This document shows, one piece after another, positions 18,329-26,488 of a stretch of 64,000 bases of DNA. Every line of letters begins with the position of its first letter. Within the stretch, counting starts at the first letter, position 1. The DNA comes from Faeciplasma sp045660445 (GTDB taxonomy: Bacteria; Bacillota; Clostridia; Oscillospirales; Ruminococcaceae). The stretch covers positions 58,813-122,812 of the forward strand of contig JAZRDR010000003.1 in the NCBI GenBank assembly GCA_045660445.1. Direction: 5' to 3'. The position numbers and the translations under genes are program-made. The notes beneath the pieces were generated by a model. It saw nothing but the letters and a program-made list of their open reading frames with translations, did not search any database and had not been told where the DNA came from.

Positions 18329-18374
18329 TAAACAAATTGCGATAAATTAAACTGTATATTTATCACAATGTTTA
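18329..18374. repeat. Large imperfect dyad upstream of the small lipoprotein gene
   Basis: Core arms TTGCGATAAAT (18337-18347) and ATTTATCACAA (18358-18368) differ at one position. TAAACA and TGTTTA extend the symmetry outward with a 2-base offset. It ends 22 bp before the -35 of the promoter at 18396, so it could be an operator, or a terminator remnant of the CBS gene. Confidence 0.6.
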
Positions 18375-18395
18375 ATATAAACGCCTTATAATTTA

Positions 18396-18424
18396 TTGAC
18401 AACCGCAATCAATGAGGTTATAAT
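18396..18424 (+). promoter_or_regulatory. Consensus sigma-A promoter of the small lipoprotein gene
   Basis: TTGACA (18396-18401), 17-bp spacer, TATAAT (18419-18424): full consensus, predicting strong expression. Confidence 0.85.
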
Positions 18425-18479
18425 GTAAGTACGATTAGTAAATCGACTATATTTTAATTCTATCGGGGGATTAATTACC

Positions 18480-18851
18480 ATGAAAAGATTAATTTCAGTA
18501 GCACTCATTTTGGTTATGGCTCTCACCGTATTCACCGCTTGCACTAAGCTTCAGGCTCCTGCTGACGGCGCTGTTTACTCTGACGGCACAGGCACCAACT
18601 CCATCACTTTCGGCACTTATGATGCTGAAAACAACGTTGGTACATACACCATCACCAGCACACTTTCTGACATCGTTGTTACCGGTACTTACTCCGTTGA
18701 CGTAAACGATCCCGAAGTTCCTACCTACTTCCTCGACTGCACAGTTGATGGCGCTGAAGGAATCATCACCTACGTTTACGATGTAGCTCAGGACGTTATT
18801 CAGAACACTGTTGACGGTATCGCTTACTTTGGCCCTAACTACGTTGAGTAA
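18480..18851 (+). CDS. Small lipoprotein of unknown function
   Basis: 123 residues with a lipoprotein signal (lipobox TVFTAC, Cys about 21). The remainder is beta-rich and acidic (TYTITSTLSDIVVTGTYSVD), resembling a small beta-sandwich or lipocalin-like fold. I do not recognise a family. A perfect consensus promoter, a well-spaced ribosome site (TCGGGGGATTAATTACC) and codon choice typical of highly expressed genes suggest an abundant surface protein. It is a single-gene unit with a terminator downstream. Confidence 0.8.
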   Translation: MKRLISVALILVMALTVFTACTKLQAPADGAVYSDGTGTNSITFGTYDAENNVGTYTITSTLSDIVVTGTYSVDVNDPEVPTYFLDCTVDGAEGIITYVYDVAQDVIQNTVDGIAYFGPNYVE

Positions 18852-18873
18852 TTAGAACTAAAACACAAAAACA

Positions 18874-18900
18874 GACCGCTTCAAATGAAGCGGGCTTTTT
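18874..18900 (+). terminator. Terminator of the small lipoprotein gene
   Basis: CCGCTTC / GAAGCGG around AAAT, followed by GCTTTTTC. Confidence 0.85.
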
Positions 18901-18913
18901 CTTTGCAAAATAT

Positions 18914-18940
18914 TAAGCCGCCGAAAAACGACGGCTTTTT
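18914..18940. terminator. Terminator between the lipoprotein and thioesterase genes
   Basis: Stem AAGCCG-CG / CG-CGGCTT with an A-rich loop and T-run on the plus strand. It also lies directly after the thioesterase stop on the minus strand. Confidence 0.7.
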
Positions 18941-18944
18941 TGTA

Positions 18945-19343
18945 TTATATTTGGCTAAGCTTTTGATTTGCGCGCGAGATGAATTTCTCGCAATTGACAA
19001 CTGTGCGCTGATGCAAGCCTTTGCCGATAACCCCGAAAGCATCGGATGCGACCACTTCAAAGGTAACTATCTTGCCGTTAACCTCGGTGATCTTTGCACG
19101 AGCAGAGATAGCAAGTCCGATGGGAGATGCAGACTCGTGAGTTGTATCTATCTTGATTCCCACCGAGGACTCTGATTCATCCAAAAAAGGCTTTAAGCAA
19201 AGATATGCAGCGTTTTCCATGAGAGCTATCATCATGGGTGTGGAAAAAACGAGAGCTTCGCCGCTTCCAACGGATAGAGCTGTGTTGTGCTCTGATACTA
19301 TTGTGTTCGACACAAACTCTGTGCCGATTATTACTTCTTTCAT
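18945..19343 (-). CDS. Hotdog-fold thioesterase, FlK-like
   Basis: 132-residue single hotdog domain resembling the fluoroacetyl-CoA thioesterase FlK family (VFSTPMMIALMENAAY, SVGIKIDTTHESASPIG). It probably hydrolyses a short acyl-CoA. Natural substrates of most family members are unknown and the FlK name does not imply fluoroacetate. It lies downstream of typA on the same strand, separated by 111 bp that contain copy 2 of the 74-bp repeat. Confidence 0.87.
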   Translation of the reverse strand: MKEVIIGTEFVSNTIVSEHNTALSVGSGEALVFSTPMMIALMENAAYLCLKPFLDESESSVGIKIDTTHESASPIGLAISARAKITEVNGKIVTFEVVASDAFGVIGKGLHQRTVVNCEKFISRANQKLSQI

Positions 19344-19371
19344 TTTTGTCTTCTATATCCTGTTTGATGCA

Positions 19372-19445
19372 ACCGACCGGCTCCTCCACCGCCGACACAG
19401 CTCCTCTCGCTTCGCTTGGGAGCGCGTTCGGCGACGTCGTCGCCT
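19372..19445 (-). repeat. 74-bp palindromic repeat, copy 2
   Basis: Same length and same ends as copy 1 at 15017-15090. The outer stem is CGCCGA / TCGGCG and the inner stem GCTCC / GGAGC. Flanked by TGATGC on both sides (19365-19370 and 19445-19450), which could be a target-site duplication; copy 1 lacks one. Sits between typA and the thioesterase gene. Confidence 0.8.
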
Positions 19446-19454
19446 GATGCTACA

Positions 19455-21275
19455 TTATTTCAGCTTTGCATTGTCCTTCATTCTTTGGGTGTTAGAAAGT
19501 GTCTTCTTTCTAAGTCTTATAGTTTTGGGTGTAACCTCGACAAGCTCGTCCTCGGCAATGAATTCAAGGCTGTCCTCGAGACTTAAAACTCTTGGCGGGA
19601 TAAGGCGCAAAGCATCATCCGAGCCGCTGGCACGGGTGTTTGTTAAGTGCTTTTTCTTGCAGACGTTAACCACCAAGTCTTCCGACTTCGGGCTCATACC
19701 AACGATCATGCCTTCATAAACGGGTGTGCCTGCGGTGATTATCAAAGCACCGCGCTCCTGCGCGTTATAAAGGCCATAGGTTACGGCTTCGCCTGTTTCA
19801 AATGCTATAAGCGAGCCCTGAGAACGGCGAGGGATATCTCCCTTATAGGGCTGATATTCGTGGAATACCGAGCTCATAATGCCTTCGCCCTTGGTATCTG
19901 TCAAGAATTCGTTTCTGTAACCGAAAAGCCCTCTTGCAGGGACGTGGAACACAACCTTCATTCGGCTGCCCATGGGGTTCATTGAAACCATTTCGCCCTT
20001 GCGGTTGCCCATCTTTTCCATAACGGAGCCAAGGCAATTCTCGGGAACGTCAACAACAAGCTCTTCGATAGGCTCGCAAAGCTTGCCCTCGATCTCTTTA
20101 TACAAAACTCTGGGGGTGGAAACGCCAAGCTCATAGCCTTCACGGCGCATATTTTCGATAAGGATGGAAAGGTGCATTTCACCTCTTCCTGCGACCTTAA
20201 ACGAGTCGGTCGAATCGGTTTCGGTAACTCTGAGCGAAACGTCCTTCAAAAGCTCTTTAAATAGGCGTTCGCGGATGTGACGAGAGGTTACAAACTTGCC
20301 CTCTCTTCCTGCGAAGGGAGAGTCGTTAACGCTGAAGGTCATTTCAACTGTAGGCTCGCTGATCTTTACGAAAGGCAACGGCTCGTAGTTGTTGAAATCG
20401 CAGATGGTGTCGCCGATGGTGATGTTTTCGATACCGCTGATGCAAACGATATCACCAACGGTTGCAGACTGAGCAGGCACTCTTTCAAGGCCATTTATCT
20501 GATAAAGGGTGACTATCTTGCCGCGATATTCCTTTTTCGAGTGGTGATAGTCGCCAATCATAACCTCTTGATTGACCTTGACCGAACCACGCTCGACCTT
20601 GCCGATGGCAATTCTGCCGACGTATTCGTTATAGTCGATCGAGGAAACAAGGATCTGCAAGGGTTGTTCAGGCTCACCCTGGGGTGCGGGAACATATTCG
20701 ATTATCTTTTCAAACAAGGGGGTAAGGTCGGTTCCGGGAGTTTTTTCATCCAAAGAGGCTGTGCCGTCACGTCCCGAACAGAAAAGGATGGGAGAATCGA
20801 GCTGTTCGTCTGTTGCATCAAGGTCTATAAGAAGCTCGAAGCATTCATCAATAACCTCGTTAATTCTGGCATCGGGCTTGTCTATCTTGTTGATTGCGAT
20901 GATAACACGATGGCCAAGCTCGAGAGCGTGCTGCAAAACGAATCTTGTCTGAGGCATCGGGCCCTCGGCAGCATCGACCAAAAGGATAACGCCGTCAACC
21001 ATCTTTAAAATACGCTCAACCTCGCCGCCGAAGTCAGCGTGACCGGGAGTATCGATAATGTTTATCTTTGTGTCTCCATACATGATGGAGGTGTTCTTTG
21101 CCAAAATTGTGATACCGCGCTCGCGCTCGATATCGTTAGAGTCCATAACGCGATCGCTGACTACCTGATTCTCTCTGAAGGTGCCGCTTTGCTTTAACAT
21201 TCCGTCGACAAGAGTGGTCTTTCCGTGGTCAACGTGGGCGATTATTGCAATATTTCTTAAATCGTTTCTAACCAA
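19455..21275 (-). CDS. typA: Ribosome-associated GTPase TypA/BipA
   Basis: Translational GTPase involved in ribosome assembly and stress growth, 606 aa. G-motifs: AHVDHGKTT, DTPGHADFGGEV, NKIDKP. EF-G-like domains follow, with the BipA-specific C-terminus (DDALRLIPPRVLSLEDSLEFI). I place the start at a TTG (21275) preceded by GAGGAA with 6-nt spacing, which gives VRNDLRNIAIIAHVD as in other TypA proteins. The ATG 10 codons upstream lacks a ribosome site. A promoter is predicted at 21353-21382. Confidence 0.95.
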   Translation of the reverse strand: MVRNDLRNIAIIAHVDHGKTTLVDGMLKQSGTFRENQVVSDRVMDSNDIERERGITILAKNTSIMYGDTKINIIDTPGHADFGGEVERILKMVDGVILLVDAAEGPMPQTRFVLQHALELGHRVIIAINKIDKPDARINEVIDECFELLIDLDATDEQLDSPILFCSGRDGTASLDEKTPGTDLTPLFEKIIEYVPAPQGEPEQPLQILVSSIDYNEYVGRIAIGKVERGSVKVNQEVMIGDYHHSKKEYRGKIVTLYQINGLERVPAQSATVGDIVCISGIENITIGDTICDFNNYEPLPFVKISEPTVEMTFSVNDSPFAGREGKFVTSRHIRERLFKELLKDVSLRVTETDSTDSFKVAGRGEMHLSILIENMRREGYELGVSTPRVLYKEIEGKLCEPIEELVVDVPENCLGSVMEKMGNRKGEMVSMNPMGSRMKVVFHVPARGLFGYRNEFLTDTKGEGIMSSVFHEYQPYKGDIPRRSQGSLIAFETGEAVTYGLYNAQERGALIITAGTPVYEGMIVGMSPKSEDLVVNVCKKKHLTNTRASGSDDALRLIPPRVLSLEDSLEFIAEDELVEVTPKTIRLRKKTLSNTQRMKDNAKLK

Positions 21276-21352
21276 TGCCAATTCCTCGTTTCTGTGAATA
21301 TACATAAAAATAACTAAAATCTTTGTTTAAGTTCACAAATTTTCTCTATTGT

Positions 21353-21382
21353 ATTATATACCCAAAATGCGTGGAAAATCAA
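21353..21382 (-). promoter_or_regulatory. Predicted typA promoter
   Basis: On the minus strand TTGATT (21377-21382), 18-bp spacer, TATAAT (21353-21358). The rest of the typA-dinB gap holds no recognisable gene. Confidence 0.6.
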
Positions 21383-21503
21383 TAGCCAAATGTAACAGAC
21401 TGAATTTGGTTTCGATGACGATATATATGAAAAAAACATAAAAAAGATATTGGCAGAGCGCAAAAATAGCGCATTAGGGTGGGATTGAAGCCGGTAATAT
21501 CTT

Positions 21504-22742
21504 TCACCCTGACGCAAATCCATGCAAGCTCTGAAAAATGTTGATCTTGTCGTGTGTTAGGAAAAGGTCGTTTTTTAATCGCGCGGGATATATAACGTCC
21601 TTGCCAAAACGCTCACGCAGACGGTCGGACACGGCATCCAAAGCTTCAAGCTTTTCCGTCCTTGCACAATCAGTGAACATCGAGCATTGGCGCTCGACAT
21701 CCTCACAAACCAGGTTTATCCCTCTTATCCCAACAGCACGAATTGGCAAGTGCCAATCAAAATTCTTCAAAAACAGCTTAAAGCCCTTTTCAGCCAAAAT
21801 GAGTGCCGAGTTTGTGGGATAGTCAAGCTGAGCCTGAAACTCGTGATAGTCAAGGTCCTTTGTTTTCACGCTTAGGCACACTCCGCCTGCACATTGCTCG
21901 CCTTGGCGAAGGCGGCGGCAAACCTCCTCGGCAAGGCCAAGCATCACCTGCCAAACCTGCTCGTTTGTATATAGATCCTCGCGAAGCGTTGTCGAGTTTC
22001 CCACCGATTTTGCAACCGATTCATATCCGATCTCGTGAACTATCGCATCGTCATATCCGTTCACGGCTCGCCACAGCCACATTCCGCTTTTGCCAAGGTT
22101 TCTTATAAGCATTTCCGGGTCTGACTGTGCAAGATCACCCAGCGTGAATATTCTAAGCTTTGCAAGGCGGCGCATTGTTGCAGGGCCGATGCCGATAATC
22201 TCGTTAGCGGCAAGCGGATATATCTTTTTCTTATAGATATCCCTTGTTAAGACAGTGACAGCATCCGGCTTTTTCATGTCCGAGCCGAGCTTTGCCAAAA
22301 CCTTTGTAAAGCTCACACCCACGGATATCGTAAGCCCGGTTTCCTCTTTAACCTCGCATCTAATGCGATCTGCGATCTCCTCGCTCGTGCCGAACAAGAA
22401 GTGAGAGCCCGTAACGTCAAGCCAGCACTCGTCCATTCCAAACGGCTCGACAAGGTCGGTATAGCGTGCATATATCTTCCTCACCTCTTTAGAGGCTTTT
22501 GAATACTCCTGCATTCTTGGCGGGACGATGACAAGATTAGGGCATTTTTGCTTTGCTTCGTATATTTTTTCGGCGGTTTTAACGCCAAAAGCTTTCGCAA
22601 TGTCGTTTTTAGCAAGCACTATCCCCGCCCTATCCTCGACACTTCCGCAGACCGCAATGGGATGACCCTTAAGCTTTGGGTTATCTCTGCACTCAACCGA
22701 GGCATAAAAATTATTCAGATCACAATGCAAAATATCACGCAT
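21504..22742 (-). CDS. dinB: Y-family DNA polymerase IV
   Basis: Translesion DNA polymerase, 412 aa. Catalytic carboxylates: D8 in HCDLNNFYASVE and the Asp/Glu of GMDECWLDVT (usually DEAYLD). ISVGVSFTKVLAKLGSDMKKPD is the palm/fingers signature, then the helix-hairpin-helix (IIGIGPATMRRLAKL) and little-finger domain. No beta-clamp motif was checked. The promoter region carries two DinR/LexA boxes, so SOS induction is expected. Ribosome site GAGGG. Confidence 0.93.
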   Translation of the reverse strand: MRDILHCDLNNFYASVECRDNPKLKGHPIAVCGSVEDRAGIVLAKNDIAKAFGVKTAEKIYEAKQKCPNLVIVPPRMQEYSKASKEVRKIYARYTDLVEPFGMDECWLDVTGSHFLFGTSEEIADRIRCEVKEETGLTISVGVSFTKVLAKLGSDMKKPDAVTVLTRDIYKKKIYPLAANEIIGIGPATMRRLAKLRIFTLGDLAQSDPEMLIRNLGKSGMWLWRAVNGYDDAIVHEIGYESVAKSVGNSTTLREDLYTNEQVWQVMLGLAEEVCRRLRQGEQCAGGVCLSVKTKDLDYHEFQAQLDYPTNSALILAEKGFKLFLKNFDWHLPIRAVGIRGINLVCEDVERQCSMFTDCARTEKLEALDAVSDRLRERFGKDVIYPARLKNDLFLTHDKINIFQSLHGFASG

Positions 22743-22763
22743 GGCAAAGCCCTCTTTCGTTTT

Positions 22764-22777
22764 GGAACATTTGTTCT
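22764..22777. promoter_or_regulatory. LexA/DinR box, proximal
   Basis: GGAACATTTGTTCT contains the perfect GAAC-N4-GTTC core of the Gram-positive SOS box, between the dinB promoter and its start codon. Confidence 0.85.
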
Positions 22778-22790
22778 TAGTTTCGAGGCT

Positions 22791-22819
22791 ATTTTAGCAC
22801 ATATGTTCGCGTTTGTAAA
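22791..22819 (-). promoter_or_regulatory. dinB promoter with a second LexA box in its spacer
   Basis: On the minus strand TTTACA (22814-22819), 17-bp spacer, TAAAAT (22791-22796). The near-consensus box AGCACATATGTTCG (22796-22809, one half-site mismatch) fills the spacer, an ideal repression site. Confidence 0.8.
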
Positions 22820-22877
22820 GAGGTAAGTTTTACACATCGGGGTGATTTTTTGGACGGATTGCGGTTTTAAGGCGACA

Positions 22878-22902
22878 AAAAAGCGGCAGTGATCTGCCGC
22901 TT
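22878..22902 (-). terminator. tcdA terminator
   Basis: AAGCGGCAG / CTGCCGCTT hairpin directly after the tcdA stop, with a T6 run on the minus strand. Confidence 0.88.
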
Positions 22903-22904
22903 AG

Positions 22905-23609
22905 CTATCCTATTATATCCCTAACGATCTCGCTTGCCATAACAATTCCCATTGCAGAGGGCGCAAACGCCACCGATGCAGGAATGTGCCTGCCAAAACT
23001 CTCGCCCGTGATCTCGCCTTTTGGCTTTTTGGGTTCCTCTTTCGAGTATACCACTTTAAGAGATTTCACCCCTCGCCTTTTCAGCTCATAGCGCAAGGTT
23101 CTTGCTAATGGGCAAACCGAGGTTTTGTAAATATCGCTCACCTCAAATTTCGTGGGATCAAGCTTATTGCCTGCGCCCATCGCGCTTATTATCTTCGTGC
23201 CGCAAGCCTTTGCACGCATTATAAGCTCTATCTTCGAGGTCATCGTGTCAATGCAGTCTGCGATATAATCAAACTGTGAAAGCGAAATTTCATCGGCATT
23301 CTCTGGGGTGTAAAACATTTCAAGAGAGTTAACCTTGGCGTTTGGATTGATGTCCAAAATGCGCTCACGCATGACTGCCACCTTCGGTCTGCCCGTGGTG
23401 CTTTCAAGCGCAATGATCTGTCGGTTACGGTTGGTTTCGCTAACCGCATCGCTGTCGATAAGCGTTATGTTGCCCACGCCCGAGCGTGCAAGCATCTCGC
23501 ATACATATCCGCCGACACCGCCAACGCCAAAAACAGCCACTCGTGCGTTTTTAAGCTTATCCATTGCCGACTCGCCAAGCAAGATTTCGGTTCTTGAAAA
23601 AATGGACAT
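22905..23609 (-). CDS. tcdA: tRNA threonylcarbamoyladenosine dehydratase (ThiF/E1-like)
   Basis: Cyclises t6A37 to ct6A in ANN-decoding tRNAs, using ATP. The 234-residue E1-like fold shows the nucleotide-binding VAVFGVGGVGGYVCEML, LIDSDAVSETNRNRQI and the family stretch YIADCIDTMTSKIELI, with the C-terminal IPASVAFAPSAMGIVMA. Distinguished from MoeB/ThiF by length and these motifs. Start ATG follows GGGGATTTAA. Predicted promoter TTGATA-17-TAAAAT at 23646-23674. Confidence 0.9.
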   Translation of the reverse strand: MSIFSRTEILLGESAMDKLKNARVAVFGVGGVGGYVCEMLARSGVGNITLIDSDAVSETNRNRQIIALESTTGRPKVAVMRERILDINPNAKVNSLEMFYTPENADEISLSQFDYIADCIDTMTSKIELIMRAKACGTKIISAMGAGNKLDPTKFEVSDIYKTSVCPLARTLRYELKRRGVKSLKVVYSKEEPKKPKGEITGESFGRHIPASVAFAPSAMGIVMASEIVRDIIG

Positions 23610-23645
23610 TTAAATCCCCTCGCATTAAAATCGTTTGTTATAAGT

Positions 23646-23674
23646 ATTTTACCACAAAACCATCTATCTATCAA
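23646..23674 (-). promoter_or_regulatory. Predicted tcdA promoter
   Basis: On the minus strand TTGATA (23669-23674), 17-bp spacer, TAAAAT (23646-23651). Confidence 0.6.
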
Positions 23675-23737
23675 GATGAATAATACGAAAGTGTGTGCCA
23701 ATAATATCTCTATAAAAATGTTATGGAGGATTTTATT

Positions 23738-24187
23738 ATGACCCTTACCCAGAAAGAAACCACCCTTTTGCAGGACCTTAAGAATCAGGAAAAGCTTTGC
23801 TATGACAAGTATAACAAATACAGTCAGGATGCCCATGCCGAAGAATTGAAGAGCCTTTTCGGCGAGATTGCCGCCGCTGAAAAGAGCCACTATGACACAG
23901 TTTGCTCGCTTTTGCAGGGAACAGTCCCTCATATGCCCACGGGGCTTAATGCCAACAACAGATTTTGCTGCAAGGTGGATTATCCCAACGAGGCAACCAA
24001 AAACGCCGATCAGTTCCTTTTAAGCGATATGCTTGCGATGGAAAAGCACGTTTCCTCTCTTTATGACACAAGCGTATTCGAATTTAACGATCCGCAGGCA
24101 AGACGAGCACTCAATCACATTCAGTCCGAGGAACAGCAGCACGGCGAAAAGCTTCATTCTTACATGTCTCAGAACGGGATGTATTGA
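23738..24187 (+). CDS. CotF/ferritin-like spore coat family protein
   Basis: 149-residue all-alpha protein of the CotF-like / ferritin-like type common in clostridial spore coats (LTQKETTLLQDLKNQEKLC near the start; EEQQHGEKLHSYM near the end). No clear di-iron E-x2-H set on both helix pairs, so probably structural. The start at 23738 is chosen because GGAGGA lies 8 nt upstream; an in-frame ATG at 23723 lies before that site. Monocistronic, divergent from tcdA. Confidence 0.75.
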   Translation: MTLTQKETTLLQDLKNQEKLCYDKYNKYSQDAHAEELKSLFGEIAAAEKSHYDTVCSLLQGTVPHMPTGLNANNRFCCKVDYPNEATKNADQFLLSDMLAMEKHVSSLYDTSVFEFNDPQARRALNHIQSEEQQHGEKLHSYMSQNGMY

Positions 24188-24193
24188 TAGCAT

Positions 24194-24221
24194 AAAAAAG
24201 GGCGACCCTATGCGGTCGCCC
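24194..24221 (-). terminator. metA operon terminator
   Basis: GGGCGACC / GGTCGCCC with a CTATGC loop and T6 on the minus strand, just after the metA stop. Confidence 0.88.
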
Positions 24222-24225
24222 ATAA

Positions 24226-25140
24226 TTATACTTCTTCGATATCGTAAGGAGTTGTCTGATATACAAAATAGTTAAGCCAGTTGGAATATAAAAGATTTGC
24301 GTGCGATCTCCAAGAAACGCGGGGCTGCTTGGTATCGTCATCATCAGGGAAATAGTTTTCGGGAATCTTTATATCAAGCCCCTTATCCTTATCTCTGAAA
24401 TATTCCTTTGCCAAAGTGCCTGCATCATATTCCGAATGACCGGTGATGAATATCTGCTTGCCGTTTTGTGTCATGCAAGCATAAACTCCTGCTTTTTCGC
24501 TTGTGGCAAGAATCTTAAGCTCGGGAACTTTTTCAATATCCTCCTGCAAAACGGTGGAGTGGCGGGAATGAGGAGCCATAAACACATCGTCTGCCCCGCG
24601 GAAAAGGATCGGGTTTTTATAATCAACCGTATGCTCGAACACGCCGAACATCTTTTCGGGAAGCGGATATTTTTTAATTCCAAAGTGATAATAAAGCCCT
24701 GCCTGAGCACCCCAGCAAATGTGGAACGTGGAATGAACGTGAGTTTTTGTCCATTCAAAGATTTCTTTAAGCTCGTCCCAATATTCAACCTCTTCAAATT
24801 CAAGCATTTCAACAGGTGCACCTGTGATGATCATTCCGTCAAACTTTTTGTGCTTAACTTGATCGAACGTTTTATAGAATGAGAAAAGATGCTCTTTCGA
24901 GGTGTTCTTCGACTCGTGGCTTGCGGTGTGGATAAACTCAACCTCTACCTGCAAGGGAGTGTTTCCGATAAGGCGTGCAAGCTGTGTTTCGGTGTCGATC
25001 TTTGTGGGCATCAGGTTCAAGAGGAGGATCTTTAAAGGACGGATGTCCTGAGTCATCGCTCTTGTTTCTGTCATTATGAATATATTCTCATCTGCCAGCG
25101 TTTTTGCCGCAGGCAAGCTGTTGGGAATTTTAATTGGCAT
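24226..25140 (-). CDS. metA: Homoserine O-acetyltransferase (MetA type)
   Basis: Acylates homoserine in methionine synthesis. The 304-residue MetA fold has catalytic Cys142 in FHICWGAQAGLYYHFG. Residue 111 is Glu (TGAPVE). In this family Glu111 is associated with acetyl-CoA use and Gly111 with succinyl-CoA, so O-acetylhomoserine is the expected product. That matches the adjacent MetY-type sulfhydrylase 23 bp upstream. Last gene of ilvE-metY-metA. Confidence 0.93.
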   Translation of the reverse strand: MPIKIPNSLPAAKTLADENIFIMTETRAMTQDIRPLKILLLNLMPTKIDTETQLARLIGNTPLQVEVEFIHTASHESKNTSKEHLFSFYKTFDQVKHKKFDGMIITGAPVEMLEFEEVEYWDELKEIFEWTKTHVHSTFHICWGAQAGLYYHFGIKKYPLPEKMFGVFEHTVDYKNPILFRGADDVFMAPHSRHSTVLQEDIEKVPELKILATSEKAGVYACMTQNGKQIFITGHSEYDAGTLAKEYFRDKDKGLDIKIPENYFPDDDDTKQPRVSWRSHANLLYSNWLNYFVYQTTPYDIEEV

Positions 25141-25163
25141 TATTATCTCCTATAAGGTTAGTT

Positions 25164-26447
25164 TTATACTGTTTCAAGAGCCTGAGCAAGGTCGGCGATC
25201 AAATCGTCAGCCGATTCGATTCCGCAGGAAAGGCGGACTAAATCGGGCGAAACGCCTGCCGCAACAAGCTCGCTGTCACTCATCTGACGATGAGTTGCGC
25301 TTGCGGGATGCAAGCAGCAGGTTCTTGCGTCGGCAACGTGGGTCTCAATAGCGCAAAGCTTAAGCTCTTTCATAAAAGCTTCTGCAGCCTTTCTTCCGCC
25401 CTTAACGCCGAAGCTTACAACGCCGCAGGAGCCGTTAGAAAGGTACTTCTGGGCCAAAGCATGATCCTCGTCACCCTCTAAATTCGGGTATTTAACCCAA
25501 GTGATCTTGGGATGATTTTTAAGAAATTTTGCAACTGCCATGCCGTTTTCGCAGTGGCGTGCCATTCTTACGTGCAAGCTTTCAAGGCCCAAATTCAAAA
25601 GGAATGCGCTTTGAGGAGCAGGTGTGCAGCCAAAGTCACGCATAAGCTGAGCTGTTGCCTTGGTTATGAATGCACCCTCTTTTCCAAAGCGTTCGCAATA
25701 GGTGATGCCGTGATAGCTATCGTCGGGAGTAGTAAGTCCGGGGAACTTATCAGCATATGCCATCCAGTCAAACTTGCCGGAATCGACGATACATCCGCCG
25801 ACTGCGGCACCGTGTCCGTCCATATACTTGGTGGTGGAATGTGTAACGATATCTGCGCCAAATTCGAACGGGCGGCAGTTGATGGGTGTTGCAAAGGTGT
25901 TGTCAACGATCAAGGGAACGCCGTGAGCGTGTGCGGCATTTGCAAAACGCTCGATATCCAAAACACGCAAAGCGGGATTTGCAATAGTCTCACCGAAAAC
26001 AGCCTTGGTGTTGGGCTTGAATGCGGCTTCTAACTCTTCGTCAGAGCAATCGGGCGCAACGAAAGTAAAGTCGATACCCATTTTTCTCATCGTAACGTTG
26101 AAAAGATTGAAGGTTCCGCCGTATATTGCAGAAACAGAAACGATATGGTCGCCTGCGTTTGCGATATTAAAGGTTGCAAAGAAGTTTGCAGCCTGGCCCG
26201 AAGATGTGAGCATTGCGGCAGTTCCGCCCTCAAGCTCGCAGATCTTCTTCGCGACCATATCGCAGGTGGGATTTTGCAGACGGGAATAGAAATAGCCCTC
26301 TGCCTCAAGGTCGAAAAGTTTGCCCATATCCTCGCTTGTAGAGTATTTGAAGGTGGTGGACTGAATTATGGGGATCTGTCTGGGCTCGCCGTTGCCGGGA
26401 GTGTAACCGCCCTGAACGCAGGTGGTTTCAATTCTTTGCTTGCTCAT
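25164..26447 (-). CDS. metY: O-acetylhomoserine sulfhydrylase
   Basis: PLP enzyme making homocysteine from O-acetylhomoserine and sulfide, 427 aa. The PLP lysine is K207 in THSTTKYMDGHG. YSRLQNPT and GYTPGNGEPRQIPIIQSTTF are typical of the Cys/Met metabolism family, and the length and internal insertion fit MetY better than MetB/MetC. Located between ilvE (41 bp) and metA (23 bp), apparently one transcript. Confidence 0.93.
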   Translation of the reverse strand: MSKQRIETTCVQGGYTPGNGEPRQIPIIQSTTFKYSTSEDMGKLFDLEAEGYFYSRLQNPTCDMVAKKICELEGGTAAMLTSSGQAANFFATFNIANAGDHIVSVSAIYGGTFNLFNVTMRKMGIDFTFVAPDCSDEELEAAFKPNTKAVFGETIANPALRVLDIERFANAAHAHGVPLIVDNTFATPINCRPFEFGADIVTHSTTKYMDGHGAAVGGCIVDSGKFDWMAYADKFPGLTTPDDSYHGITYCERFGKEGAFITKATAQLMRDFGCTPAPQSAFLLNLGLESLHVRMARHCENGMAVAKFLKNHPKITWVKYPNLEGDEDHALAQKYLSNGSCGVVSFGVKGGRKAAEAFMKELKLCAIETHVADARTCCLHPASATHRQMSDSELVAAGVSPDLVRLSCGIESADDLIADLAQALETV

Positions 26448-26488
26448 AGAATTACCTTCTTTATAAATATAGATTGACGTTTAGATTA

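Noticed and set aside
21276..21305. ATG at 21305 as the typA start
   Set aside because: No ribosome site, and it would add ten residues absent from other TypA proteins. TTG at 21275 has GAGGAA at the right distance.
21314..21523. 69-codon minus-strand frame between typA and dinB
   Set aside because: It overlaps the typA promoter and the dinB 3' end, has no ribosome site and no recognisable family.
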